DNA from: an uncultured Sporosarcina sp.
GTDB lineage: Bacteria; Bacillota; Bacilli; Bacillales_A; Planococcaceae
Length of the DNA: 62,838 nucleotides
Assembly (NCBI GenBank): GCA_947644645.1
Contig: CANSAF010000011.1
Span: 1 to 62,838 of the forward strand
Reading direction: 5' to 3'
The first letter of the stretch is position 1. Each line of letters starts with the position of its first letter. Positions 23,915 to 31,735 of this stretch are shown piece after piece. The position numbers were made by a program, and so were the translations under genes. The notes under the pieces are model-generated. The model ran no database searches. It had not been told where the DNA came from and saw only the letters and a list, made by a program, of their open reading frames with translations.

Positions 23915-24696
23915 ATAATCCCTTCTTTCGGTAATCTAATAGGTGTGAAAAATGTTTTTCCCTTTTCCTCATAAATATCTGCATCAATTTCAAAGATCGA
24001 TTGAAACATTTCTCTGCATAAAACACATTGAGGGAGCCCGTCATATTGAATCTCACCATTTTTAAAGACAATCAGACGATCGCTATAACGTGCCGCTTGA
24101 TTAATATCATGAAGAACCATCACAATTGTCATATTAAATTTTGCATTTAATTCTTTCACCAACTCCATTACTTCGAGTTGGTGAGCAATATCTAAAAACG
24201 TCGTCGGTTCATCCAGTAGAAGCACTTTCGGACGTTGAGCAACTGCCATCGCAATCCAAGCACGCTGCCTTTCACCGCCTGACAATGATTGAAGGAGTCG
24301 GTCTTTATACGTGCCTAACTTGGTAACATGCAAAGCCCATTGAACAATTTCTTCGTCCTCTCGCGACAACCTTCCATGCGCACCCCTATGCGGATATCTG
24401 CCGAATTCGACCAATTCTCCAACTGTTAAATCCAATTGGTGGTCTTGTATTTGTGGAAGCATCGCCAGTTTCTTTGCTACATCGATACTTTTCATCGTTT
24501 GAACCAGTTGCCCGTCAATGACAACCTCACCTTTTTGGGGCTTAATCAACCGGGATAAAACGCGTAAATACGTTGATTTCCCAGAACCATTTGGCCCTAT
24601 GACACTCACAATTTCTCCTTCTTTAATATGAAGATCAATCTCATTTAATTGAAATGAATCTGAATGTTTAAATGATACTTTATCAGTTAGCAGCAA
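23911..24696 (-). CDS. hmuV: Heme/siderophore ABC transporter ATP-binding protein
   Basis: FecE/HmuV-type ATPase, 261 residues: Walker A GPNGSGKST near residues 34-42, signature LSGGERQR, Walker B VLLLDEPT and D-loop, then switch His in VLHDINQA. The TTG start (24696) has AGGGGG 7 nt upstream within the permease gene and overlaps it by 14 nt. The C-terminal tail after the ATPase core contains a Cys-Arg-Glu-Met stretch. Heme is the inferred substrate because of the adjacent IsdG-type gene; a siderophore is possible. Confidence 0.88.
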   Translation of the reverse strand: MLLTDKVSFKHSDSFQLNEIDLHIKEGEIVSVIGPNGSGKSTYLRVLSRLIKPQKGEVVIDGQLVQTMKSIDVAKKLAMLPQIQDHQLDLTVGELVEFGRYPHRGAHGRLSREDEEIVQWALHVTKLGTYKDRLLQSLSGGERQRAWIAMAVAQRPKVLLLDEPTTFLDIAHQLEVMELVKELNAKFNMTIVMVLHDINQAARYSDRLIVFKNGEIQYDGLPQCVLCREMFQSIFEIDADIYEEKGKTFFTPIRLPKEGII

Positions 24697-25720
24697 AGTC
24701 TTTCCCCCTTCGTTGAATCATATATAAGAAGAATGGTCCGCCTAAAAATGATAATAAAATACCTACAGGCAACTCAATCGGATCAAAAGCACTTCTCGCT
24801 ACTGTATCTGCGAACACGACAAGAAATGCGCCGCCTAAAGCAGATGCCGGCAATAAATATCGGTAATCCCCACCAATTATAATTCTTAAAATATGCGGAA
24901 CGACTAAACCAACAAATCCAATAAGACCAGCAACACTTACTGCAATTCCAGCTAAAAGCGTACTCAGTACAATTAAGAAAAAACGGCTTCTCTCTACGTT
25001 ATGCCCCAGTAACTTTGCAACTTCATCACCTAGTCTTAAAATGCGAATATGACGAATTGCATATAATGAAAAGAGCACCGCAATCACCGCATAATAAATA
25101 ACCATTTCAAATTGTTTCCAGCCAACACCAGCAATTCCGCCCGCTAACCAAGGCAAGACAGCCTGTACTCTTTCACTATATAAAAGCATTAATGCACTCA
25201 TAACCGCACCAAGTACGGCATTTATTGCCACCCCGACTAAAATAATACGCATCGGAGAAGTGCCACCTTTCCACGACATCAAATAAATGACGAGCGCTGT
25301 AATAAAAGCACCTAAAAATGCCGCTAAAGGTAAAAACATAATATACGCCGGATAAATAATCATAATCGTAGTTGCCGCTAAACCAGCACCAGATGTCACA
25401 CCAATAATCCCTGGATCTGCAAGTGGATTTTTCATAATTCCTTGTAAAATACTGCCTGACATTGCAAGGCACATCCCAACCAACATGCCAATTAACACTC
25501 TAGGGAAGCGTAAATCCCAGACAATCCTTCTTTCCAGCGTATTTTCATTGACAAAAATTCCATTCCATATTTCTTGTAAAGTAAACGACACTTGTCCAAT
25601 CATTAAGCCTGAAATACAAGCAACAATCAGTAACACACTTAATGTAATCATGACGATCATTCTTTTTCTTGCCAAAGGATGTGTGCGTTTTGTTGTCATG
25701 TCCTGATTTACTGCAACCAT
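24683..25720 (-). CDS. hmuU: Heme/siderophore ABC transporter permease (FecCD family)
   Basis: Polytopic permease (345 residues, about nine to ten hydrophobic segments) of the BtuC/FecCD family. Characteristic stretches are MKNPLADPGIIGVTSGAGLA and GLIGFVGLVVPHILRIIIGG, the latter including the loop that contacts the ATPase. The ATG directly follows the stop codon of the binding-protein gene; its own ribosome-binding site is weak (GGCGG), so translation is likely coupled. A single permease gene implies a homodimer. Confidence 0.9.
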   Translation of the reverse strand: MVAVNQDMTTKRTHPLARKRMIVMITLSVLLIVACISGLMIGQVSFTLQEIWNGIFVNENTLERRIVWDLRFPRVLIGMLVGMCLAMSGSILQGIMKNPLADPGIIGVTSGAGLAATTIMIIYPAYIMFLPLAAFLGAFITALVIYLMSWKGGTSPMRIILVGVAINAVLGAVMSALMLLYSERVQAVLPWLAGGIAGVGWKQFEMVIYYAVIAVLFSLYAIRHIRILRLGDEVAKLLGHNVERSRFFLIVLSTLLAGIAVSVAGLIGFVGLVVPHILRIIIGGDYRYLLPASALGGAFLVVFADTVARSAFDPIELPVGILLSFLGGPFFLYMIQRRGKDFAAN

Positions 25721-26686
25721 TTATTTAACCGCCGAAAGACTTTCAACCATCACTTGTAGCGCTTCGCTTACTTGTGTTCCAGGGTTCGAACCAAATAAAT
25801 GTGAAGGTAAAACGACAACATTTCCATTTTTAACTGCGTCTAAATTTTTCCAAGCCGCATTCTCACTCATTTCTTCTTCAAACGCAGCTTTCACCGCTTC
25901 AGGTTCACCATGTGTAATCAACATAATCATCTCTGGATTTCTTTCAATAATCTTTTCGATACTTAAACTAGCGTATTGTGGATAATTTTCTTCTTGTGTA
26001 AAGTCTGATGCAATATTTTCTCCACCCGCTTTTTCCAATAAATCACCCGATAATGAATTCGGCAATGCCGCTAAATAAGTACCCGGTGCACCGTAAACTA
26101 ATAATGTTTTAACTGGTTCTGCTTTTTCTACTGCTTCAATCTCTTGTTGAATCTTTTGGATAACTTTCTCAGCATCTGCTTTCTTATCAAAAACTTCACC
26201 AAAATTTTCGATTGTCTTCAAAATATCATCAACTGAATTTGCTTGCGTATAAACAACTTTTGTTCCTTGTTCAGTAATATTTCCCGCATATTGCTGGAAG
26301 CTCAATGGCACTGCTAACACATCTGGATTCACTTCGGCAATTTTCTCGAAATTCGGTTGATGCGGATTTCCAATTTCTGTGATGCCCTCGATTTCTTGAT
26401 CAACTGGACCACTTGCAGTCGGTCTTCCTGTTACATTCACGTCTAACCTGCGTAAAATATCTAAATCGCCTGAATTTAGTACTGCGATTGATTCCGGTGT
26501 TGTTTCAAAAATAACCGTTTCTCCTGATGCATCTTTTATTTCAACTTCCAACGACGTACTTTCTTCGACCTCTGGAGTTTCTGCGTTTGCATTTGCTCCT
26601 TTATTTTCATCTGTAGAATTTGCCTTTCCACATGCTGCAAGGACAAATAATACAGATAATACAATAAATAATAATGCTTTTCTCAT
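25721..26686 (-). CDS. hmuT: Heme/siderophore-binding lipoprotein (HmuT/IsdE-like)
   Basis: Surface receptor of a class III (FecB-type) ABC importer, 321 residues. The signal peptide ends in lipobox VLAAC with acylated Cys19. An Asn/Glu-rich linker precedes the two-lobed binding domain (ESIAVLNSGDLDILRRL, then VLLVYGAPGTYLAAL-like and MIMLITHGEPEAV). First gene of the operon, directly behind two Fur boxes. Ligand assigned from the downstream IsdG-type oxygenase; not proven. Confidence 0.88.
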   Translation of the reverse strand: MRKALLFIVLSVLFVLAACGKANSTDENKGANANAETPEVEESTSLEVEIKDASGETVIFETTPESIAVLNSGDLDILRRLDVNVTGRPTASGPVDQEIEGITEIGNPHQPNFEKIAEVNPDVLAVPLSFQQYAGNITEQGTKVVYTQANSVDDILKTIENFGEVFDKKADAEKVIQKIQQEIEAVEKAEPVKTLLVYGAPGTYLAALPNSLSGDLLEKAGGENIASDFTQEENYPQYASLSIEKIIERNPEMIMLITHGEPEAVKAAFEEEMSENAAWKNLDAVKNGNVVVLPSHLFGSNPGTQVSEALQVMVESLSAVK

Positions 26687-26705
26687 TTCTCATCCTCCTT
26701 ATTTT

Positions 26706-26761
26706 ATTGAGAACAATTCTCAATTAACCTCATTCTAATTGATAGTGATTCTCATTGTCAA
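26706..26761 (-). promoter_or_regulatory. Fur-regulated promoter of the heme operon (two Fur boxes)
   Basis: On the minus strand TTGACA (26761-26756), an 18-bp spacer and TAGAAT (26737-26732) make a sigma-A promoter. One Fur box (26740-26754, TGATAGTGATTCTCA on the plus strand, two mismatches to the 7-1-7 consensus) fills the spacer. A second, TGAGAACAATTCTCA (26708-26722), inside a perfect 8-3-8 palindrome, covers the likely start site. Iron repression is strongly implied. Confidence 0.88.
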
Positions 26762-26855
26762 TTAGAATTTGGAAATATTTCAATACAATACCTCTATGAA
26801 ATTGAATAAACATTGATAAATCAATCTTCTATTGCCTTATTTTTCTGAATAAAAA

Positions 26856-26888
26856 AAGCATATTAAGAGTTAATTTCTCAATACGCTT
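26856..26888 (-). terminator. Terminator of the EamA permease gene
   Basis: Minus-strand AAGCGTATTGAG pairs imperfectly with the AATATGCTT side and is followed by seven T residues. It lies about 180 nt past the eamA stop; the interval from 26889 to 27068 shows no gene. Confidence 0.65.
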
Positions 26889-27068
26889 GTTTTTCATTCA
26901 TTATTCACTTATTACTTTGTTTAAATGATTTTCAATAATAAATCTCCAGGAACTTTATTCGCCAGTAATCGCAGTCACTTTATGCAAATTAAGATCAGTA
27001 ACATTCGAAACTATTTTTAAAGGTCTATTGCTTTTATTTTATTTAACTTTTGGCTAGCATGCACTTAT

Positions 27069-27968
27069 TCACTTTTTTACCAATGATAAATAAAGTACAA
27101 GCACTAAAATTAATAGCATTCCTATAACCTGCCAAATACCGAATGGAAGATGCAACCAAAGAATGCTACTGACAACCGCCATTAAAGGCTCGACCGTTCC
27201 CAGTAAAGTAGTCTCCTTCGCTTCGAGATACTCTAAACTCTTAATTACCATCCAAAAAGCCAATGTTGTTCCAAATAAAATTGTGAAGCCTAATATAATC
27301 ACTGTTGTAAAAGACCAATCATGTTCAACTACCCATATCGGGTGAATAAAATTCATACAAACTCCTGCAATAATCATAGCCCATCCTACAACCGTAACTG
27401 ACGAATAAAAATCGAGCAATTTTCGTGCATATAGTGTGTAAAATGCTAATGAAATTCCTGAAATTATCCCCCAAATAAGTGCCGTACTCGACACGGCTAA
27501 CTCTTTAAATGAACCATTCGTTAATAAAAGTAATGTTCCAACGATTGTGAGCAAGATTGCCCCCACATCTGAAACTTGTAATTTCTGATGCCCTTTAAAA
27601 ATGAGCCATATAATAATATAAATGGGCGCTAAATATTGCAGTAAAGTAGCTACTGCAGCATTTCCTGAATTGATGGAAGCCATATAAGAGTATTGAACCA
27701 ATAGCATTCCAAACAAACTAAAAACGATTAAAGCACTTCTTCTTTTAGAATCTTTCCATATGGTAAAAATAGTCTGTTTGCCAGTCAATATCATTTGAAC
27801 ACCTAGCAAGAGAATCCCACTGATAATAAGCCTTGCTGATACAAACCAATTAATATTGACACCCGCATTTTGAAATAAATAACCAGAAGCCGTACCGCCA
27901 ATTCCCCAAAAACTTGCCCCTAAAAGGACAAAAATAATTCCCCTCATGCGTTTATCTCTGTTTTGCAT
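27069..27968 (-). CDS. EamA-family (DMT) permease
   Basis: Ten-helix drug/metabolite transporter of 299 residues made of two EamA repeats; the first begins GIIFVLLGASFWGIGGTASG and the second near TALIWGIISGISLAFYTLYA, with the family motif LGTVEPLMAVV at the end of the second. The ATG at 27968 follows AGGGGATTGGAG; the frame continues to 28061 without a ribosome-binding site and would add a non-typical tail. Substrate unknown (often amino acids or metabolites). No operon partner. Confidence 0.88.
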   Translation of the reverse strand: MQNRDKRMRGIIFVLLGASFWGIGGTASGYLFQNAGVNINWFVSARLIISGILLLGVQMILTGKQTIFTIWKDSKRRSALIVFSLFGMLLVQYSYMASINSGNAAVATLLQYLAPIYIIIWLIFKGHQKLQVSDVGAILLTIVGTLLLLTNGSFKELAVSSTALIWGIISGISLAFYTLYARKLLDFYSSVTVVGWAMIIAGVCMNFIHPIWVVEHDWSFTTVIILGFTILFGTTLAFWMVIKSLEYLEAKETTLLGTVEPLMAVVSSILWLHLPFGIWQVIGMLLILVLVLYLSLVKK

Positions 27969-28286
27969 TCTCCAATCCCCTATAACATTAAGATATGAAT
28001 AATATACCGTATAAACCGAGATAAGATAAGAGCGAGTGATGAATAAATGCATTTTAAACACAAATCAACAACTGTTGCAATTCAGCTTGCTTAAATTAAA
28101 CCGATAGAATCACTAACATTCCAAAGCATAATAAGTTTAAGAAGTGCTTGGTCGATATGGGTATCGTAAAATCTTTTATTCAGAAACCTTTGCAAGGCCG
28201 CCCCGGTACCCGATACTAAAAAAACCGAATCATGGTAGAATGGTAGCTAATGATGTTTTATAGCAAATTAAAGAGAGTGATGAATC

Positions 28287-29165
28287 ATGAAAAAGTTTAA
28301 GAAGTTTTATTTGGAAATCACAAGCGTTTGTAATCTTGCTTGTCATTTTTGTCCACCTACCTTACGTGCGAAGCAATTTATTTCGATAGAAGACTTTGAA
28401 AAAAGATTGGATCAAATTAAACCGCATACAGATTATATTTATTTACATGTAAAAGGCGAACCGTTGCTGCATCCTAAAATTGGGACACTGTTAGATATGA
28501 GCCATGAGAAAGGATTTAAAGTCAATATTACAACGAACGGGACAATTATTCATAAAAAACGAAATGATTTATTAGGGAAACCAGCGCTTAGGCAAATGAA
28601 TTTTTCCCTTCATAGTTTCGATGGCAATACAGGGCTTCAAGATAAATCGGTGTATGTGCGCAATATTTTAGATTTTGTCAAAGACGCGACGCGCGAATCA
28701 GATTTAATCGTTTCTTTACGTTTATGGAATCTTACCCAGGACAATAAAACAAATGCCGAAGTCAAGCGCAACCGAGATTTACTGGCGATGATTGAAGAGG
28801 AATTCGAACTAGATTATGAAATTCAAGAACGTGTTAAACCAGGTAAAGGCATTAAAATTGCGGAGCGTGTTTTCATTAACCAAGATTATGAATTCAAGTG
28901 GCCTGCATTACACGAAGAAGAAGACGATGGACGTGGTTTTTGTCACGGTCTTCGAAACCAAGCGGGAATCTTATCAGATGGAACAGTCATTCCTTGTTGC
29001 TTAGACGGTGAAGGTGTGATCAATCTTGGAAATATTAACGAAAACTCGTTTTCCGATATTATCCAAATGGAACGCGCGACCAATCTTGTAGATGGTTTCT
29101 CACGGAGAGAAGCAGTGGAAGAATTATGCAGAAAGTGTGGATATCGACAGCGATTTGGGAAGTAA
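28287..29165 (+). CDS. Radical SAM/SPASM-domain enzyme, unknown function
   Basis: 292-residue cytosolic iron-sulfur enzyme. The radical SAM cluster motif CNLACHFC is at residues 16-23, followed by GEPLLHP and TTNGTI, the usual SAM-binding strands. The C-terminal part has a SPASM-like cysteine set (FCHG, PCCLDG, LCRKCG) that would hold a second cluster. SPASM enzymes usually modify peptides or proteins, but no precursor peptide gene is visible within 300 bp on either side. The ATG follows GAGTGATG. Single-gene unit; nothing decides the substrate. Confidence 0.85.
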   Translation: MKKFKKFYLEITSVCNLACHFCPPTLRAKQFISIEDFEKRLDQIKPHTDYIYLHVKGEPLLHPKIGTLLDMSHEKGFKVNITTNGTIIHKKRNDLLGKPALRQMNFSLHSFDGNTGLQDKSVYVRNILDFVKDATRESDLIVSLRLWNLTQDNKTNAEVKRNRDLLAMIEEEFELDYEIQERVKPGKGIKIAERVFINQDYEFKWPALHEEEDDGRGFCHGLRNQAGILSDGTVIPCCLDGEGVINLGNINENSFSDIIQMERATNLVDGFSRREAVEELCRKCGYRQRFGK

Positions 29166-29167
29166 TA

Positions 29168-29227
29168 TTTTTTGAGTACCAGGTACAGAAACTATTATAA
29201 GTTGTTTGGGTACCTGGTACAAAAAAA
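29168..29227. repeat. GTACC hairpin element, copy 1 (left of fic)
   Basis: GTACCAGGTAC (29176-29186) and GTACCTGGTAC (29210-29220) form a hairpin with a 23-nt loop; a T-run precedes and an A-run follows. Neither strand has the T-run after the stem required of a terminator. Its outer end (TTTTTTGAGTACCAGGTAC) recurs inverted at 29917-29935. Confidence 0.8.
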
Positions 29228-29243
29228 TCAACTGACACTGGTA

Positions 29244-29858
29244 CTAATCGTCTAATAGATCCTCTGCTTTGTAGACGTAATACCCTTCATAATGATAGCT
29301 TGCATCGATACCTTTCATATACACTTCACGGTCATTGATTTTATCAGTCAATGCAGCTTCCAGAAGTACTTTAATTTCGATGTCTTTAATCGGACTTCTT
29401 TCCATCGCAAGAAGATAGTCTTCTTTATTCACTTTTCGCCAATCAATAACTTGTTTCTGTTCTTTTTTCAGTAAATGATCAAGCCATATTCTCGCACTTC
29501 TTCCATTGCCTTCTCTGAATGGATGTGCGACATTCATTTCTACATATTTTTCAATAATTTCATCGAAAGTAGACTGCGGCATCTTGTCAATATTTTGAAG
29601 TGCTACTTTGAGATACATAACAGGTGCAAAGCGAAAACTGCCTTTTGCAATATTGACATCACGGACTTTTCCAGCGAAGTCATAAATATCTTCAAAAAGA
29701 CGGTTATGAATTTCCGCCAATGTTTTAAACGTCCCAGGTTCCAATTTATCTAATAAACCCGATTCAAAAAGACGAAGAGCCTTCTTCTTACTAATTTTTT
29801 CTTCCATACGCGCAAGTTCTGCAGACTCAGTAATCCCTAACTTGTTTTCTAGCACCAT
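29244..29858 (-). CDS. fic: Class III Fic AMP-transferase with self-inhibitory helix
   Basis: 204-residue Fic-domain protein that would transfer AMP from ATP to a target hydroxyl. The core motif HPFREGNGR is at residues 112-120 and the target-flap region YDFAGKVRDVNIAKGSFRF at 60-78. Near the C-terminus S187-YHY-E191-G192 matches the inhibitory motif (S/T)xxxE(G/N) of class III Fic proteins, so it should be auto-inhibited and need no separate antitoxin; none is seen nearby. AGGAGGAG precedes the ATG. It is flanked by inverted hairpin elements, suggesting a mobilised accessory gene. Target unknown. Confidence 0.92.
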   Translation of the reverse strand: MVLENKLGITESAELARMEEKISKKKALRLFESGLLDKLEPGTFKTLAEIHNRLFEDIYDFAGKVRDVNIAKGSFRFAPVMYLKVALQNIDKMPQSTFDEIIEKYVEMNVAHPFREGNGRSARIWLDHLLKKEQKQVIDWRKVNKEDYLLAMERSPIKDIEIKVLLEAALTDKINDREVYMKGIDASYHYEGYYVYKAEDLLDD

Positions 29859-29881
29859 AATCTACTCCTCCTATTGTTTTT

Positions 29882-29935
29882 GGAACCAGGTACCGATAAT
29901 ATTCGGAATTTTCCAAGTACCTGGTACTCAAAAAA
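29882..29935. repeat. GTACC hairpin element, copy 2 (right of fic)
   Basis: AACCAGGTACC (29884-29894) and GTACCTGGTAC (29917-29927), with a T-run before and an A-run after. It is the same element as copy 1 in the opposite orientation; stems agree, loops differ. Confidence 0.8.
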
Positions 29936-29938
29936 TCC

Positions 29939-31270
29939 CTACAACTCCAAAAACACAACACATTCCACATGCGCGGTCTGTGGGAACATATCTACAGGTT
30001 GAATTTCCTTCACTTTATACCCTTTTTTCGTTAAATAATGTAAATCCCTTTTCAATGTAACTGGATTACAAGAAACATACACGACTTTTTTAGGTGCTAA
30101 TTTTACAAGTGAAGATAAGAACTTTTCATCACTTCCCGCTCTTGGTGGATCCATAATTACAAGGTCCATCTTCTTCTTTTCATTTGCTAATTTCACCATG
30201 AAGTCCCCTGCGTCATCATTGAAAAACTGGGCATTTTTAATCTGATTGTTTTTAGCATTTCTAATTGCATCTCTTACGGCATCTTTATTTACTTCGACAC
30301 CAATCACTTTTTTCACTTTGTCGCTGACAATTAACGAAATCGTACCAATGCCACAATATGCATCAATTGCGGTTTCATTTCCCTTTAAATTCGCCATTTC
30401 TATGCCTGTATTGTATAAAATCTCTGTTTGAATTGGATTCACTTGATAGAATGATTTCGCAGATATTTGGAATCTTTTCCCGCATAATACATCTTCAATG
30501 TATCCTTTTCCATATAAAACGATTTCTTGATTTCCGAGAACGACTGATGTTTTACGATTATTGATATTCATAATGACTGTCGATATTTCTGGATGCACTT
30601 TTCTTAATGCTTTGATGAAGTTGTTTTTTCCAGGGAATACGTTCGTAGACGTAACGAGTACAACCATTACTTGATTCGTGGCAAATCCTCTTTTGATTAA
30701 AACATGTCTTAAAAAGCCTCGACCTGTGTCTTCATCAAATGGATGCATTTTAAAAGACTTCATAAAACCTTTAATCGTTTCAATGATTTCATCCGCTTTA
30801 GGGTCATGAATTAAACATTTATCTATATCAATCACATGATGACTATCTTCTTGGTAAATGCCTGATATAACCTCTTTCTTTTTGCCATAAGCAAATGTTG
30901 AATGAACTTTATTTCGATAATGGTATGGTGCTTTCATTGTTAAAATACGATTCACTTTGCCAAATGGCTTTAAAAGATCTTCGACTAACTTTTGCTTAAA
31001 TTGATCTTGGGCTTGCTGCGACATATGCTGAAGTTGACAACCACCACATTCACCATAGTATATACAAGGCGGTTTCACCCGCTCTTTTGATTCATTTTCA
31101 ACTTTGACTAGATTAACAAACGTTTTATATTTCGTTCTTTTCATATCAACGATTGCGGTTTCACCTGCAAGTAAACGGGGTACGAGATATTCTTTCCCTT
31201 TAATCTTAACAATTCCTTTTCCACTTTCATGCAGACCTATACACTTAACTTTTAACGTTCCTTTACTCAT
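29939..31270 (-). CDS. 23S rRNA (uracil-5-)-methyltransferase paralogue (RlmD/RlmCD-like)
   Basis: TrmA/RumA-family SAM-dependent RNA methyltransferase, 443 residues. The N-terminal TRAM domain is followed by the iron-sulfur cysteines CIYYGECGGC (first three) and DKCLIH (fourth). The C-terminal Rossmann domain has [21 protein letters not shown] and catalytic SCNPVTL. GAAGGTG precedes the ATG. A second member, the likely rlmCD orthologue, lies 4 kb downstream. Comparable to the B. subtilis pair YefA/YfjO, so this copy may methylate another uridine or be redundant. Confidence 0.88.
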   Translation of the reverse strand: MSKGTLKVKCIGLHESGKGIVKIKGKEYLVPRLLAGETAIVDMKRTKYKTFVNLVKVENESKERVKPPCIYYGECGGCQLQHMSQQAQDQFKQKLVEDLLKPFGKVNRILTMKAPYHYRNKVHSTFAYGKKKEVISGIYQEDSHHVIDIDKCLIHDPKADEIIETIKGFMKSFKMHPFDEDTGRGFLRHVLIKRGFATNQVMVVLVTSTNVFPGKNNFIKALRKVHPEISTVIMNINNRKTSVVLGNQEIVLYGKGYIEDVLCGKRFQISAKSFYQVNPIQTEILYNTGIEMANLKGNETAIDAYCGIGTISLIVSDKVKKVIGVEVNKDAVRDAIRNAKNNQIKNAQFFNDDAGDFMVKLANEKKKMDLVIMDPPRAGSDEKFLSSLVKLAPKKVVYVSCNPVTLKRDLHYLTKKGYKVKEIQPVDMFPQTAHVECVVFLEL

Positions 31271-31735
31271 TATGCACCTTCCTCTACCTTATTCAAACAT
31301 AACTTTGAACAAAGAAACCCGGTACTCTATTCGCAGAAACCGGGACATCTATTATCATTTATATCAATTTCTTTCTAACTTTTCCACTTTATCATCTGTT
31401 TCATTAAAAAATACTCCCCCATCTTCCCCAACTCAAACCCGCATTCCTTCATTGCCGTTTAAAATAAAGTCTGTCATCTTCCCCTCATTACCAAACATTC
31501 CCCGTCACGTTTTGACTACTTTTTACTGCTCTTCTCGTTTTAAAAAGAAGTTTTTGACGTTCGAGATTAAAGAAAGAGAGTAGTGACAAAGGTTTCAGGG
31601 ATTTTGGGTACAGGACTTTGTTTTAAAAATTTCTTGTATGAATGGGCAATGTCCTTTAAGTCGAAAATGCAAGCTACCGCTGTTTAACTTTGCTTGTCCA
31701 AGGGAACTAAAATCAAGAGTAGGGGAGGAATTTCA
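31271..31735. other. 465-bp gene-poor stretch before the phospholipase-D-like gene
   Basis: No convincing gene. A weak hairpin (CCCGGT / ACCGGG, 31318-31344) lies near the rlmD-like start. The unusual composition in 31400-31560 is pyrimidine-rich. A 33-codon frame, 31638-31739 (MNGQCPLSRKCKLP...), ends in ATGA overlapping the next gene, but has no ribosome-binding site. A plus-strand frame over 31104-31583 is mostly antisense to the methyltransferase and is not a gene. Confidence 0.5.

Noticed and set aside
27969-28286. Candidate promoter or small gene between eamA and the radical SAM gene
   Set aside because: A TAGAAT at 28236 lacks a -35 partner at proper spacing; no frame with a ribosome-binding site.
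31104-31583. 159-codon plus-strand frame
   Set aside because: Half is antisense to the RNA methyltransferase gene and the rest is low-complexity pyrimidine-rich sequence without a start signal.
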